NCBI RefSeq assembly: GCF_018777395.1 | Contig: NZ_JAFJYC010000002.1 | Span: 558,001-622,000, forward strand | Source of the DNA: Candidatus Sodalis endolongispinus | Lineage (GTDB): Bacteria > Pseudomonadota > Gammaproteobacteria > Enterobacterales > Enterobacteriaceae | Length of the DNA: 64,000 nt | Reading direction: 5' to 3' | Shown: positions 39,532 through 49,684 of the stretch, piece after piece | How the letters are laid out: the number at the start of each line of letters is the position of its first letter | Numbering within the stretch: the stretch's first letter is position 1 | Notes under the pieces: model-generated | What the model was told of the DNA's origin: nothing | What the model saw: only the letters and a program-made list of their open reading frames with translations | The model's database searches: none | Position numbers and translations under genes: made by a program

Positions 39532-40168
39532 TCAGAAACGATAGCCCACGCCAAACATAAACGCCCACGGTTTGATATCGGTATGAATGGACTGCTGCTC
39601 GCCGCCGGGCCTTGAAGAGAATAGTGGTATCAATATCCATATACCACACCGACATATTAAGCAGCCAGTTCTCGCTGACGTTATAATCCAGCCCCGCCTG
39701 CCCGGCCAGACCCCAGGAATGCTTCACGCTCAGATCGCTCAGGCCAAGATCTTGGCCCTTCTGGTTAAAATGGGCGTCATAAAAAGTGGTGTAGTTGACG
39801 CCGATACCGACATAAGGCCGCAGCTTATCCTGGGGATCGCCAAAATAGTATTGCGCCATCAGGCTAGGCGGCAGTTGTTTGACTTTAGCGATATCACCGG
39901 TGCTGTTAAGCCCGACGCGGTGACTGAACGGCGTCGCCGCCAATAATTCCACGCCGATATTGTCGGTGATCATATAGCCAAAGGTCAGCCCCAGTTGCGT
40001 GTTGTTGCTAACGTTAAACTCGCCCAACCCCAGCACATCATCCGAACTCTCGCTGGGCCGGACGGTGACACTGCCGGCGCGGGCGATAAAGTCGCCGGCC
40101 TGATGGGCGAACACGGGTTGACTGAAAAGAATAACGGCCACCGAAGCGGCCAAAAAGGTTGTTTTCAT
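39532..40168 (-). pseudogene. ompW: OmpW, 8-stranded outer-membrane protein, frameshifted near the end
   Basis: The start MKTTFLAASVAVILF, the signal peptide ending VFA, and the barrel (VELLAATPFSHRVG, QYYFGDPQDKLRPYVGIGVN, NMSVWYMDIDTT) match OmpW. One extra base near 39608 throws the frame after LFKA. The true C-terminus (GGEQQSIHTDIKPWAFMFG, then VGYRF and stop at 39532) is intact in another frame. The frameshifted product ends at 39479 without the last two strands or the terminal aromatic residue needed by the BAM complex, so it should not insert. OmpW is a colicin S4 receptor and hydrophobic-solute channel. Confidence 0.9.
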
Positions 40169-40445
40169 GCCCTGCTCCATTGCTGTTGTACTTACCGTTA
40201 GGGGTAAATTTGATCCTTATCACCATCCGGGCTAGCGGTGGTGTAGAGGCAAATTGATATGTCACACTGATAGCGAGTGTTATATCAATCCCCTTACTAT
40301 TTACAGGTTGATCCATATCAACGGAATGGCAACAACAGCAAAAAAAGCGGTGATAACTCATTTCTGTTGCTTTCAAGCGGCCGGCTGGGTAGTCTTCAGG
40401 GAGTGTCAGTTCAGCTTCGACGCCGCGGCGTCGGTGGATAACAGC

Positions 40446-40853
40446 ATGAGCGGTGATGGCAATCCCTGCCTGTCCTGCGGCGCCTGTTGCGCCTTTTTTC
40501 GCGTGTCTTTTTACTGGGCCGAGGGGGATGACGGCGCCGGTCGGGTGCCGGCGGCGTTAACGTAATCACTCACCCCCTTCTTGCGCTGCATGTCGGGCAC
40601 TAACGATCGCGTAGTGCGCTGTTGTGCGTTACAGGGTCACGTTGTCCAACGCGTCAGCTGTATCGTCTATGCCTGCCGTCCTTCACCCTGCCAGGCATTT
40701 CAGATGAGCGGCGAAGACGGCCGGGCCAATGCCGCCTGCGATCGCGACCGGGCGCATTTTGGCCTGCCGCCGCTTCCGCCTTCGACGACGCAGGAAAAGA
40801 TCGTGCCGCACTTACCCCCGGATGATGCATTAGGGTGCCAAGCCGTGGATTAA
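40446..40853 (+). pseudogene. YkgJ-family cysteine-cluster protein, one nonsense codon
   Basis: The frame begins [20 protein letters not shown], the signature of the YkgJ/UPF0153 zinc- or iron-binding cysteine-cluster family. A TAA at 40563-40565 falls in PAALT*SLTPFLRCM, where E. coli YkgJ has Glu after LT. The frame continues unchanged to 40853 with further cysteines (CCALQG, VSCIVYACRPSPC) and the family end HFGLPPLP. Only 39 residues would be made. Function of the family is unknown. Confidence 0.8.
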
Positions 40854-40907
40854 CAGGGTAGAATAGCGAGCTAGCCTAATCGTTGATTGTTTTGCCAAGG
40901 AGCCCCC

Positions 40908-41660
40908 ATGCCAATTATGGCAAGTACCCTGTACCGCGACACGTTGAATTTTTTCCGAAACCAGTTTGCCAGTATCTTGCTGTTGGCACTGCTGACGGCG
41001 CTGATAAGCGTCGTCCTGGAGCATGCGCTGTCGCCGGGAAGTGAGCAGCTGATGACGCTGAGCGACGGTACCCATATGGGCGATACTGCCGATATGAGCC
41101 TGCAGCAACTGGTACAGCAGATGTCGGTGGACCAACAGCGCGTGTTACTGAAAGCCTCCGCCGCCGGTACCCTGGCCGGTCTGGTCGGCAATGTCCTGCT
41201 GGCCGGCGGGCTGCTGACCATGATTCGTCTGGTATCCAACCGCCAGCCCGTCAGCGTAGTGCGCGCCATCGGTTTGTCAGCGCCGCTGTTGCCGCGCCTG
41301 CTGTTGCTTATCTTTCTTACCACGCTGCTGGTACAGCTGGGACTGCTGTTAATTATCGTGCCGGGTATCCTGCTGGCCATTGCCTTTAGCCTGGCACCGG
41401 TCATCGCCACCAGCGATAATCTGGGCGCTATCAAATCAATGCGCCTGAGCGCCCGTCTGGCGTTCGCCAATCTGCGGCTATTGGCGCCGGCTGTCTTGTT
41501 CTGGCTGCTGGCGAAGGCAGCAGTGTTACTCTTGGCCACACAGTTCACCCTGGTGTCGTCGCTGGCGGCGGCGGTATTATTGAATGGGTTGAGCAACCTT
41601 ATCTCCGCGCTGCTGCTCATCTATCTTTATCGTCTGTATATGTTACTGCAGCAGGCCTGA
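40908..41660 (+). CDS. yciC: YciC, UPF0259 inner-membrane protein
   Basis: The ATG at 40908 after AAGGAG gives 250 residues aligned with E. coli YciC (247). The N-terminus reads [20 protein letters not shown]. About six hydrophobic helices follow, including [19 protein letters not shown] and [20 protein letters not shown]. Function is unknown. It heads the yciC-yciB-yciA cluster on the plus strand, as in E. coli. No lesion is seen. Confidence 0.93.
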   Translation: MPIMASTLYRDTLNFFRNQFASILLLALLTALISVVLEHALSPGSEQLMTLSDGTHMGDTADMSLQQLVQQMSVDQQRVLLKASAAGTLAGLVGNVLLAGGLLTMIRLVSNRQPVSVVRAIGLSAPLLPRLLLLIFLTTLLVQLGLLLIIVPGILLAIAFSLAPVIATSDNLGAIKSMRLSARLAFANLRLLAPAVLFWLLAKAAVLLLATQFTLVSSLAAAVLLNGLSNLISALLLIYLYRLYMLLQQA

Positions 41661-41697
41661 TGGCCGGCGTTTTCCCTTTTTACCGGTGGATTGTGTT

Positions 41698-42249
41698 ATG
41701 AAGCAGTTTCTCGATTTTCTGCCCTTGGTGGTGTTTTTTATCGTCTATAAGCTCTACGACATTTACTACGCGTCCGGCGCGTTAATCGTTGCCTCTGCGC
41801 TGGTATTGGTTTACACCTGGCTGCGCTATCGCAAGGTCGAGAAAGTCGCCCTGATTACCTTCGTACTGGTGGCGATTTTCGGCTCGCTGACGCTTTATTA
41901 TCACAATGCGGAATTTATCAAGTGGAAGGTGACGGTGATTTACACACTGTTCGCCGTGGCGCTGCTGGTCAGCCAATTCGTATTCGGCAAGCCGCTCATC
42001 CAGCGTATGCTGGATAAAGAGATCCATCTCCCCGCCCGTGTCTGGAACAATTTGAATATTGCCTGGGCGCTATTCTTTCTGGCCTGTGGCGCGGCGAACA
42101 TCTACATCGCTTTCTGGCTGCCGCAGAGCATATGGGTGAATTTCAAGGTTTTCGGCCTTACCGTGCTGACGCTGGTGTTTACGCTGCTCAGCGGCATTTA
42201 TATCTACCGCCATATGGCGGAGGACGAGCGCAATAATAATACCCATTAA
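41698..42249 (+). CDS. yciB: YciB, inner-membrane intracellular septation / envelope protein
   Basis: The ATG at 41698 gives [20 protein letters not shown] and 183 residues (E. coli 179). Five hydrophobic segments are visible, with the conserved block [20 protein letters not shown] and the positively charged end. YciB (IspZ in Shigella) interacts with cell-elongation and division proteins and lipid synthesis enzymes. It lies 37 bp after yciC and 41 bp before the dead yciA. Intact. Confidence 0.94.
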   Translation: MKQFLDFLPLVVFFIVYKLYDIYYASGALIVASALVLVYTWLRYRKVEKVALITFVLVAIFGSLTLYYHNAEFIKWKVTVIYTLFAVALLVSQFVFGKPLIQRMLDKEIHLPARVWNNLNIAWALFFLACGAANIYIAFWLPQSIWVNFKVFGLTVLTLVFTLLSGIYIYRHMAEDERNNNTH

Positions 42250-42290
42250 TCCGGTGCCTTCGGCACGGGTGACGTTAAGCGGGAGTGATG

Positions 42291-42699
42291 ATGAGCGAAG
42301 AGATAAAGCCGCCCGGCGGCGAAATGGTGCTGCGCACGCTGGCAATTCCGGCTGACACCAATGCCAACGGCGATATTTTCGGCGGCTGGCTGATGTCGCA
42401 GACGGATATCGGCGGCGCTATTCTGGCAAAAGAGTTGGGTCGTGACGGTGCACGTCGACGGCATGACATTCCTGAAACCGGTCGCGGTGGGAGATGTCAT
42501 TTGCTGCTATGCTAAGTGCCTGAAAACCGGCAACAGTTCGCTTACCATCAATATTGAGGTGTGGGTGAAGAAAGTCTCCTCGGAGCCCATCGGCCAGCGC
42601 TATCGGGCGACCGAGGCGGTGTTTACTTACGTTGCGGTGGATAACGACGGTAAACCTCACCCGCTGCCGCCGGACCGGCGTCACAGCGCTGCAGACTAA
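42291..42699 (+). pseudogene. yciA: YciA acyl-CoA thioesterase, internal deletion and frameshift
   Basis: The N-terminal hot-dog segment (MVLRTLAIPADTNANGDIFG, with GWLMSQTDIGGAILAKEL) and the C-terminal part (VVTVHVDGMTFLKPVAVGDV, CYAKCLKTG, EPIGQRYRATEAVFTYVAV) both match E. coli YciA. Around 42432 some 11-14 bp encoding AHGR-like sequence are missing, which changes the frame. The translated product ends after the N-terminal third. YciA hydrolyses diverse acyl-CoAs; loss would remove a broad-range housekeeping thioesterase. Confidence 0.88.
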
Positions 42700-42922
42700 A
42701 GCGTCTTCATGGCCGGCGTCCCTGGGCACCCGGTCTTTCCGGTGCGCCAGCCGTGAAACCGGTCTGCACCGTCCAGGGCGCGCTTACCCTTTACACCCTT
42801 GCCCACCCCGCTCCGGCGTATCCCAAGCCTGGAAACCGGCATCATGCTGGTCTCTGCTGCCCGCTTATTGCCATAACGGCACCGGCGGCGCAGGGTTAGC
42901 GCCCGGTTTTGCGCCCCTATTC

Positions 42923-43663
42923 CTATTCGCCGCTGCTGACGCCCTCAAGGTCAAATTTGAAATTGACCGTCAAATTGGTCGCCGGCTTACCTGGCTCATA
43001 GGTCCAGCGGCGCATGGCTAACCGGATATCGCGCTCAAACATGTTACGTGGCTGAGCCGATAACACCCGCACATTCTCCACCCGACCGTCGGCATTAACA
43101 TCGAACATCATGCTCACGCGCCCCTCAATGCCCAACGCTCTTGCCAGCGGGGGATAAATGGTGTTGGTACACTGCATGGCCCACGGCGCATTACTCACGC
43201 TTTTCATGCTGCTTAACGCCGTCGCGCTGGTGACCGGCTCGTTAGTCGGTCGAACCGACGGCGCACTGGGGACCGGCGTCGCCGGGCGCGTGTCGGGTTT
43301 CGGCGGCTGAGGCTTGATTTCACGGTGCCGTTCGGGCTTGGGCTTCGGTTTTGGTTTCGGCACCGGTTTGGGCACCTGCACCGGTGCGGGCGGTTCCGGC
43401 ACTGGCTCTGGCTCCGGGGCAGGTTGCGGCACGACCACCGGCTCGGGCTGAACAGGCGGCTCAGGCGGTTGCTCCACCGGCGGCGCCTGCTGGGGCAGAG
43501 GAGCCACCAGCATCACGGTCATAGGCTGCTCGACGGCGGAAGGTAAACTTATCGGCGGCACCGTGGCATAAAGTAATCCTGCGACCAAAGAGGCGTGTAA
43601 TCCGGCAGAGGCAATAAACGGCCAGGAAAAGCGACGGGTCTGATTCAAAATAGTTAACGCCAT
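42923..43663 (-). CDS. tonB: TonB, energy transducer for outer-membrane receptors
   Basis: I chose the ATG at 43663 (MALTILNQTRRFSWPF). The 246-residue protein has an N-terminal membrane anchor with the Ser-x3-His motif (ASAGLHASLVAGLLYA), a long periplasmic Pro-Glu/Pro-Lys spacer (PEPVPEPPAPVQVPKPVPKP), and the C-terminal receptor-contact domain (YPPLARALGIEGRVSMMFDV, RRWTYEPGKP). It works with ExbBD, not in the window. A Fur-like site lies upstream. The gene is intact, implying continued TonB-dependent iron or cobalamin uptake. Confidence 0.95.
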   Translation of the reverse strand: MALTILNQTRRFSWPFIASAGLHASLVAGLLYATVPPISLPSAVEQPMTVMLVAPLPQQAPPVEQPPEPPVQPEPVVVPQPAPEPEPVPEPPAPVQVPKPVPKPKPKPKPERHREIKPQPPKPDTRPATPVPSAPSVRPTNEPVTSATALSSMKSVSNAPWAMQCTNTIYPPLARALGIEGRVSMMFDVNADGRVENVRVLSAQPRNMFERDIRLAMRRWTYEPGKPATNLTVNFKFDLEGVSSGE

Positions 43664-43699
43664 ATCATTGGAAGTCGTGGATGAGGGCAAAGTTTAAAT

Positions 43700-43718
43700 G
43701 CAAATAGCAATCATATTC
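43700..43718 (-). promoter_or_regulatory. Candidate Fur box upstream of tonB
   Basis: GCAAATAGCAATCATATTC at 43700-43718 matches 12 of 19 positions of the classic Fur box, with the strongest agreement in AATCAT. It sits 37-55 bp upstream of the tonB start, where iron repression is known in E. coli. Pattern evidence only. Confidence 0.45.
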
Positions 43719-43939
43719 AATAACTGACAGCGATCTCTTTCTCGTTTAGCGCATTTATCTGTCAGAGGGCAGGCGCACCGGACCTTCCGCTTCAGGGCCA
43801 ATGCCTCAACGGTCATCTATCGGCCCCCGCCGTTCTACCCGCTCTCAACGCGTCCCTGTCGCGTAACTTTTCGTTGCGCTACAGGGTGCAATATCATAAC
43901 GTGAATTACTTTTATTTAATCCTGGTTGGGAGTCTTACC

Positions 43940-44236
43940 GTGCTCTATGTCATCTATGCCGAAGACGTGGCCGATTCGTTAGAAAAGCGCCTGTCCGTTC
44001 GCCCCACTCATCTGGCGCGTCTCCAGCTGCTTCGGGATCAGGGCCGCCTGCTCACCGCCGGACCCAAACCCGCTATAGACAGCAACGATCCTGGCGCGGC
44101 GGGCTTTAGCGGTTCCACGGTCATCGCCGAATTTGACTCCATAGAAGCAGCGCAAGCCTTGGCCGAAGCCGATCCCTATGTCGCTGCCGGCCTGTATGCT
44201 AGCGTGCAGGCCAAACCCTACAAAAAGGTCTTTTAA
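43940..44236 (+). CDS. yciI: YciI, small DGPF/YCII-domain protein
   Basis: A GTG start at 43940 after GGGAG gives 98 residues, the E. coli length. The sequence closely follows E. coli Yci[41 protein letters not shown] and the end KPYKKVF. The fold is ferredoxin-like with a putative His-Asp active site (RPTHL, SNDPG); reaction unknown. It is divergent from tonB, as in E. coli. Confidence 0.92.
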   Translation: MLYVIYAEDVADSLEKRLSVRPTHLARLQLLRDQGRLLTAGPKPAIDSNDPGAAGFSGSTVIAEFDSIEAAQALAEADPYVAAGLYASVQAKPYKKVF

Positions 44237-44937
44237 ACGTCAAGGTCGCGAGGGCGTGCCCCTGCAAGCGCCAACATGCGGGGTAACCCGTGGCGCGGGC
44301 ATAAACGAATAGCACCCCATTCGGGCAGTCAGCCGCCCTCGGTTATCCCTTGCCAAACCTTGCCGAAGCTTGCCCAACCTTGGCATAGGCCGTTGGGGTA
44401 TGCGCCCCTGTCACCGGATCGTGAGCCGCTATTGCGGGGGTGGGTGCGTCCTCGCTTGACCATTCACACCGCACACATTGCCCCAAGCATCTTCCCCAGC
44501 CCAACGGCGTTTTTGCCGCCGGTCACGCTTGCCGTTTCCCCACCCAATATAAACCGTCAAGGACAACGTCAGGTTCGCCAAGGCGCGATTGACCCGGGAC
44601 AAACTGGGCGTTTATTCGTGCACGAATGCCTGGATGCGGTGATGCAGGGCTATCAGGGCGCAAGGGTGTCAGGGTGTCATACATGGCGAGAATTCAACGA
44701 TTCCAATAACGATCACCTTTCCATGATTTCCGTGAGCACGGCGCGGAAACACTCTATTTAGGAATTTTCGCAGTCAACTTTATAATTTGACGCGATTCAG
44801 TATGTTATCTAACCGCTTTTTTACGGATAGTTCCGAATGATGCCGCGCCAAGGATATCCGGTTTGTACCCCGCCAGTTTATCGCATAACGTAGAAATGCT
44901 GTACTCCCGGTTAAACACTTAACAGTAGGAGGTAATT
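44237..44937. other. Gap between yciI and the YjbE-like gene, no gene recognised
   Basis: E. coli has kch in this interval; I see no trace of it. A 161-codon open frame (44276-44761, plus) exists, but its Pro/Gln-rich composition, lack of a ribosome-binding site and lack of known motifs argue against a gene. CCTTGCC-like motifs recur near 44350-44385. The last 150 bp are AT-richer, consistent with a promoter for the next gene. Confidence 0.5.
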
Positions 44938-45171
44938 ATGTTGAAGAAAACACTGATGGTAGCTCTGGTGCTGTCTGCGGTCGGCAGCTCGTCCGTTTAC
45001 GCCGCGGGCGCGGCCGGTACCACCGCGGCGGCATCGCAGAGCGCGTCCGGCAGCGCCAGCAGCAGTGACGCCAGCTTTGTGTCCGGCTCCGTTGCCGCGG
45101 TCACCTCGGCCAGCGATCCGGAAAATACCGGTTCCTCTAGGTCGACCTCAACCACGACCGCCACGCAGTAA
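44938..45171 (+). CDS. Small secreted Ser/Thr/Ala-rich protein, YjbE-like
   Basis: A very strong ribosome-binding site (AGGAGGT) precedes the ATG. The 77-residue product has a signal peptide (MLKKTLMVALVLSAVGSSSV, cleavage likely after YAA) and a mature part almost entirely Ala, Ser, Gly and Thr, ending NTGSSRSTSTTTATQ. Composition, length and the Thr-rich end resemble E. coli YjbE, an exopolysaccharide-associated secreted protein. No yjbFGH genes follow. Low sequence complexity limits certainty. Confidence 0.65.
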   Translation: MLKKTLMVALVLSAVGSSSVYAAGAAGTTAAASQSASGSASSSDASFVSGSVAAVTSASDPENTGSSRSTSTTTATQ

Positions 45172-45325
45172 CGCTGCAGGTAACGCCTCATGGAGGAAAA
45201 CAGGCCTTGTGTTTGTCACATCTCAACCGGCATGGAGCCGGTTTTTTATTGCCTAAAACCCGTGCCAAAGGCGCCAGTGACCGAGTATGGCACGGCAATC
45301 CCCACCCGCGGCTCGGCGGCGGCGA

Positions 45326-45505
45326 TCAGTTAGGCGTGTAAACGAGGGAAAACAGCAACGAGCGCCGCTGCTGTTTGAGCTGCAGATGGCTCAAGCGCGT
45401 CAGACGGCGATAGGTGCGGGATTGGGCTTCAACCCACTGGCTGCGCCGACGCTGTACTTGGCGCTGCATGCGCCAACGGCTAACTTCGTTACGGCTTCTT
45501 TTCAT
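45326..45505 (-). CDS. yciY: YciY family protein
   Basis: The ATG at 45505 gives a 59-residue, strongly basic peptide beginning MKRSRNEVSRWRMQRQ, very close to E. coli YciY (57 residues), and an end QQRRSLLFSL resembling the E. coli end. A GAAGG sequence precedes the start. YciY sits next to cls in E. coli as here, but divergent from it. Function unknown; composition suggests nucleic-acid or membrane contact, which is inference only. Confidence 0.85.
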   Translation of the reverse strand: MKRSRNEVSRWRMQRQVQRRRSQWVEAQSRTYRRLTRLSHLQLKQQRRSLLFSLVYTPN

Positions 45506-45680
45506 CACAAAGACCTTCGGCACGGGCTGACATCAACGCACGCCATTATAGCCACTTTTACATCCCTGCCAAGCCACGCAAGGGCTGCGACGCATAATGC
45601 GTCCGGTAAAACAATTTCCTCTTTGCGCCCCTTATGCGTAAACTCAGGCTAACGCTCCGCGAACAGGATTTTTCGCCCCT

Positions 45681-47141
45681 ATGACAACGCTTTATACCGT
45701 AATCAACTGGCTATTGCTATTCGGCTATTGGTTGTTGATCGCAGGCGTCACGCTGCGGGTGATGATGAAACGTCGCGCGGTGCCCTCCGCCATGGCCTGG
45801 CTGCTGGTCATCTATATTCTCCCCTTGGTGGGGATTATTACCTATCTGCTGTTCGGCGAACTCAATCTGGGGAAACGCCGCGCCGAACGCAGTAAGGCCC
45901 TCTGGCCCTCCACCGCCAAGTGGATCGAAGATCTCAAAGGTTGCCATCACATTTTTGCCAGTGAAAACAGCGAAGTAGCCCGCTCCCTTTTCAAGCTTTG
46001 CGAGCATCGGCAGGGCATGGGCGGCCTGAAGGGTAACCAGATGCAATTGCTGACCAGCAGCGATGATGCCCTGCGGGCGCTGGTGCGCGATATCGGTCTG
46101 GCGCAAAACAATGTTGAGATGGTGTTCTACATCTGGCAAACCGGCGGCCTGGTGGACCAAGTGGCGGAGGCGTTAATGGCCGCGGCGCGGCGCGGCGTAC
46201 GCTGCCGGTTGATGCTCGATTCTGCCGGCAGCGTGGACTTTTTCCGCAGTCCCTACCCCGCGTTGCTGCGCAAGGCTAGGGTGAAGGTGGTGGAAGCCCT
46301 GCACGTCAGCCTGCTGCGTGTTTTTCTGCGCCGGATGGATCTACGTCAGCATCGCAAAATGGTACTGATAGACAACTATGTCGCCTACACCGGCAGCATG
46401 AACATGGTGGATCCGCGCTTTTTCAAACAGGACGCCGGCGTGGGCCAATGGATCGATATCATGGCGCGCATGGAGGGGCCGGTGGCTACCGCCATGGGGA
46501 TCATTTTTTCCTGCGATTGGGAAATTGAAACCGGCGAACGCATCCTGCCACCCCCGCCCGACGTCAATATCATGCCGTTTGAACAAGCCACAGGGCATAC
46601 CATTCAAGTCATTGCCTCGGGGCCCGGTTTCCCCGAGGGCGTCATTCATCAGGCGTTGCTGACCTCGATTTATGCGGCGCGCGAACAATTGGTCATGACC
46701 ACCCCCTATCTGGTGCCGAGCGACGATTTGCTGCATGCCATTTGTACCGCGGCGCAGCGCGGCGTGGAGGTCCATATTATCGTTCCACGCCACAACGACT
46801 CCATGTTGGTAGGCTGGGCCAGCCGGGCCTTCCTTGCCGAACTGCTGGAAGCCGGCGTGCTTATCCATCAGTTTGAGGGCGGCCTGCTGCATACCAAAAG
46901 TGTGCTGGTCGACGGCCAGTTGAGTCTGGTGGGAACGGTGAATCTGGACATGCGCAGCCTGTGGCTGAATTTTGAGATAACCCTGGTTATTGACGATGAC
47001 GATTTTGGCAGCGATCTGGCGCGGGTGCAGGAGGATTATATCGCCAGTTCACGGCTCATCGAGGCCAAAGTCTGGTCGAAGCGTCCTTACTGGCAGCGTC
47101 TAGTCGAGCGGCTGTTCTACTTTTTCAGTCCATTGCTGTAA
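45681..47141 (+). CDS. clsA: ClsA, cardiolipin synthase A
   Basis: ClsA condenses two phosphatidylglycerols to cardiolipin at the inner membrane. The 486 residues equal E. coli. Two N-terminal membrane helices ([36 protein letters not shown]) are followed by two phospholipase-D HKD motifs: HRKMVLID then YTGSMNM, and [20 protein letters not shown]. The C-terminus is complete. It is followed 51 bp later by yciU. Intact. Confidence 0.97.
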   Translation: MTTLYTVINWLLLFGYWLLIAGVTLRVMMKRRAVPSAMAWLLVIYILPLVGIITYLLFGELNLGKRRAERSKALWPSTAKWIEDLKGCHHIFASENSEVARSLFKLCEHRQGMGGLKGNQMQLLTSSDDALRALVRDIGLAQNNVEMVFYIWQTGGLVDQVAEALMAAARRGVRCRLMLDSAGSVDFFRSPYPALLRKARVKVVEALHVSLLRVFLRRMDLRQHRKMVLIDNYVAYTGSMNMVDPRFFKQDAGVGQWIDIMARMEGPVATAMGIIFSCDWEIETGERILPPPPDVNIMPFEQATGHTIQVIASGPGFPEGVIHQALLTSIYAAREQLVMTTPYLVPSDDLLHAICTAAQRGVEVHIIVPRHNDSMLVGWASRAFLAELLEAGVLIHQFEGGLLHTKSVLVDGQLSLVGTVNLDMRSLWLNFEITLVIDDDDFGSDLARVQEDYIASSRLIEAKVWSKRPYWQRLVERLFYFFSPLL

Positions 47142-47192
47142 TTTTGTCAGACGGCATGCTGTAATAGCGCCAATTCAGCTAACGGGACAGTA

Positions 47193-47519
47193 ATGATGGA
47201 TGTTGACAATCGTCTGACGGATGACGAAACGCTCGAAGCGGCCTACGATATTTTTCTTGAACTGGCGCAGGATAATCTCGATCCGGCAGACATTTTGCTG
47301 TTCAACCTGCAGTTTGAACAGCGCGGCGCAGCAGAACTGTTTGACCCGTCAGAGGCGTGGCATGAGCAGGTGGATTTCGATCTCAATCCTGATCTTTTCG
47401 CCGAAGTCGTGATAGGTCTGGCGGAACAAGACGGCATGGCGGTGAACGACGTGTTTGCGCGCATCCTGATTTGCCGCGACAGAAGCGAAAAAGTTTGCCA
47501 CATTTTGTGGAAGGAGTAA
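47193..47519 (+). CDS. yciU: YciU, UPF0263 (DUF440) family protein
   Basis: The product is a 108-residue acidic protein matching E. coli YciU along its length: [58 protein letters not shown] and [13 protein letters not shown]. The strong negative charge led others to propose a DNA-mimic or dsDNA-binding-protein partner role for the family. Intact; last plus-strand gene before the convergent opp operon. Confidence 0.94.
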   Translation: MMDVDNRLTDDETLEAAYDIFLELAQDNLDPADILLFNLQFEQRGAAELFDPSEAWHEQVDFDLNPDLFAEVVIGLAEQDGMAVNDVFARILICRDRSEKVCHILWKE

Positions 47520-47634
47520 GCGCCGCCCCGCCAGCGATGGGCTCCCTCGCAGCGCTCGTCAGGCCGTGTAGCGACAGCTAACGCCGCATTAACCTTAGCC
47601 CACCGCCTTTTGCCGCGCCCGATGGGACACCACA

Positions 47635-48651
47635 CTATGGCGCCAGTTGGGCAACGTCCACCTTGATGCATGAACATGCGTGGCGGAAACTGCCCTGCAA
47701 TATCGGTCGCGTCACGGCGCAGGTCTCATCGGCCAGCGGACAGCGCGTGCGGAACACGCATCCCGACGGGGGATTAATCGGCGAAGGCAAATCCCCCTCC
47801 AACAGTTGAATCGCCTTATTGCGCTCTTTATCCGGGTCCGGTATCGGCACCGCCGACATTAAGGCGCGCGTATAGGGATGCTGTGGATTGTGATACACCT
47901 GATCATAGGTGCCAAGCTCCACGGCATGGCCGAGATACATGACCAAAACCCGATCGGAGATATGTTTAACCACCGCCAAATCGTGCGCAATAAAAATCAA
48001 CGAAAGCCCCATTTCCCGCTGCAGCTGCTGCAACAAGTTCACCACCTGCGCCTGAATGGACACATCCAACGCCGACACCGGTTCATCGCAAATCACCAGC
48101 TTTGGCTCGAGAATCAGCGCCCGGGCAATACCGATACGCTGGCATTGCCCGCCGGAAAACTCATGGGGATAACGGTTAATCAGGTTCGGCAATAGCCCGA
48201 CCTTCATCATCATATTGCGCACTTTCTCTTTCACTTCCCGCCGCGGCATTTTCGGGAAATAGGTGTGCAGCGGTTCTGCGATGATTTCGCCAATTGTCAT
48301 ACGCGGGTTCAGCGAGGCCAGCGGATCCTGGAAAATCATCTGGATATCGTTACGCGTGGCGCGCCACTGCGCCGTATTCATATCCTGCAGTTCTTTTCCC
48401 AGCCAGGCAATACGCCCGCTGGTGGCCTTGACCAGACCAATCAGCGCCCGGGCAAAAGTCGATTTTCCGCAGCCGGACTCGCCGACCACCCCCAGCGTCT
48501 CCCATTCATACAGCCGCAAGGACACGCCATCTACCGCCTTCAGGCTTTTAGCGGGCTGCCCGAACCACTGTTTATCCCCTTTCACGTCGAAATACACCTT
48601 CAAATTGTCGACGTCGAGGATGACTTTTTTATTCTCGGCCAGGGTGCTCAT
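47635..48651 (-). CDS. oppF: OppF, oligopeptide transporter ATP-binding protein
   Basis: The 338-residue ABC ATPase shows Walker A GESGCGKST, Q-loop MIFQDPLASLNPR, signature FSGGQCQRIGIARAL and Walker B LVICDEPVSALD. The C-terminal cysteine motif CVFRTRCPLADETC is typical of peptide-importer ATPases. Its start overlaps the end of oppD by 4 bp, so the two are translationally coupled. Intact; final gene of oppABCDF. Confidence 0.96.
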   Translation of the reverse strand: MSTLAENKKVILDVDNLKVYFDVKGDKQWFGQPAKSLKAVDGVSLRLYEWETLGVVGESGCGKSTFARALIGLVKATSGRIAWLGKELQDMNTAQWRATRNDIQMIFQDPLASLNPRMTIGEIIAEPLHTYFPKMPRREVKEKVRNMMMKVGLLPNLINRYPHEFSGGQCQRIGIARALILEPKLVICDEPVSALDVSIQAQVVNLLQQLQREMGLSLIFIAHDLAVVKHISDRVLVMYLGHAVELGTYDQVYHNPQHPYTRALMSAVPIPDPDKERNKAIQLLEGDLPSPINPPSGCVFRTRCPLADETCAVTRPILQGSFRHACSCIKVDVAQLAP

Positions 48652-49673
48652 ACCAGCTTCTCCAGTGGCTTATAACAGGCGCGCAGACGCTGATCGCCAA
48701 AGCGTTCCAGCGGCGGCATGGTGGCGCATATGTCCATCGAGTAGGGACAGCGCGGCTGAAAAGGACAGCCTTTGGGTAAGCGCAGCAGATTAGGCGGATT
48801 GCCGGGAATGGTGGTCATGATATCGCTGCCGTCGGCATCCAGGCGGGGCACCGCCGCCAGCAGGCCGATGGAATAAGGATGGCTCGGGCGATAGAACACA
48901 TCCCGTGCCTTGCCATACTCCATGGTGCGGCCGGCGTACATGACCAGCACCCGGTCGCAAATACCGGCCACCACGCCCAAGTCATGGGTAATCATGATGA
49001 TGGCGGTATCGAACTCGCGTTTAAGTTCGTTGAGCAGGTTCATTATCTGTGCCTGCACCGTCACATCCAGCGCGGTGGTCGGCTCATCGGCGATGAGCAG
49101 TTTCGGTCGGCACAGCAGCGCCATGGCGATCATCACCCGCTGGCGCATACCGCCCGAGAACTCATGTGGATACATACGCATGCGCTTGCGCGCTTCAGGC
49201 ATTTTTACCGCGTCCAACATGCGCACGGACTCATTGAAAGCCTCATGTTTGCCGATCCGTTTGTGCAGTTGCAGCACTTCCATTAACTGATCGCCCACCC
49301 GCATATAAGGGTTCAGCGAGGTCATCGGACCCTGGAAAATCATCGAAATCTGCTCGGCGCGCAGTTTATTCAGCTGCTTTTCCGGCAGATTAAGGATTTC
49401 GCGGCCATTGAACTTGGCGCTACCGTCGATACGACCATTGCCTGCCAGCAACCCCATCAAGGCGAAAGCGGTCTGGGATTTGCCGGAGCCGGACTCGCCG
49501 ACGATGCCCAATGTCTCGCCAGCGCGCAAAGTGAAATTCAGGTTATTGACCGCGGTCACCTCACCGTCCTGGGTAGCAAATGTGACCCGCAGGTCACGCA
49601 CATCCAACAGTTCCGGCGCAGCGGTGTACGTAAGCGTTACCGCGCCCGGCACCGAGGTTTGATACGTGCTCAT
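48648..49673 (-). CDS. oppD: OppD, oligopeptide transporter ATP-binding protein
   Basis: The 341-residue partner ATPase shows Walker [10 protein letters not shown] (about residues 59-67), signature FSGGMRQRVMIAMAL, Walker [13 protein letters not shown] and the C-terminal cluster CPFQPRCPYSMDIC. The Q-loop reads MIFQGPMTSLNP with Gly115 where OppD proteins have Asp (IFQDP); the codon is GGT, one transition from GAT. Everything else is as in E. coli. It lies 12 bp after oppC. Confidence 0.96.
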   Translation of the reverse strand: MSTYQTSVPGAVTLTYTAAPELLDVRDLRVTFATQDGEVTAVNNLNFTLRAGETLGIVGESGSGKSQTAFALMGLLAGNGRIDGSAKFNGREILNLPEKQLNKLRAEQISMIFQGPMTSLNPYMRVGDQLMEVLQLHKRIGKHEAFNESVRMLDAVKMPEARKRMRMYPHEFSGGMRQRVMIAMALLCRPKLLIADEPTTALDVTVQAQIMNLLNELKREFDTAIIMITHDLGVVAGICDRVLVMYAGRTMEYGKARDVFYRPSHPYSIGLLAAVPRLDADGSDIMTTIPGNPPNLLRLPKGCPFQPRCPYSMDICATMPPLERFGDQRLRACYKPLEKLV

Positions 49674-49684
49674 CGCGGCACTCC

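Noticed and set aside
44276..44761. 161-codon frame between yciI and the YjbE-like gene
   Set aside because: Composition is Pro/Gln/Arg-biased without motifs, there is no ribosome-binding site, and the DNA contains short repeats. A decayed gene cannot be excluded.
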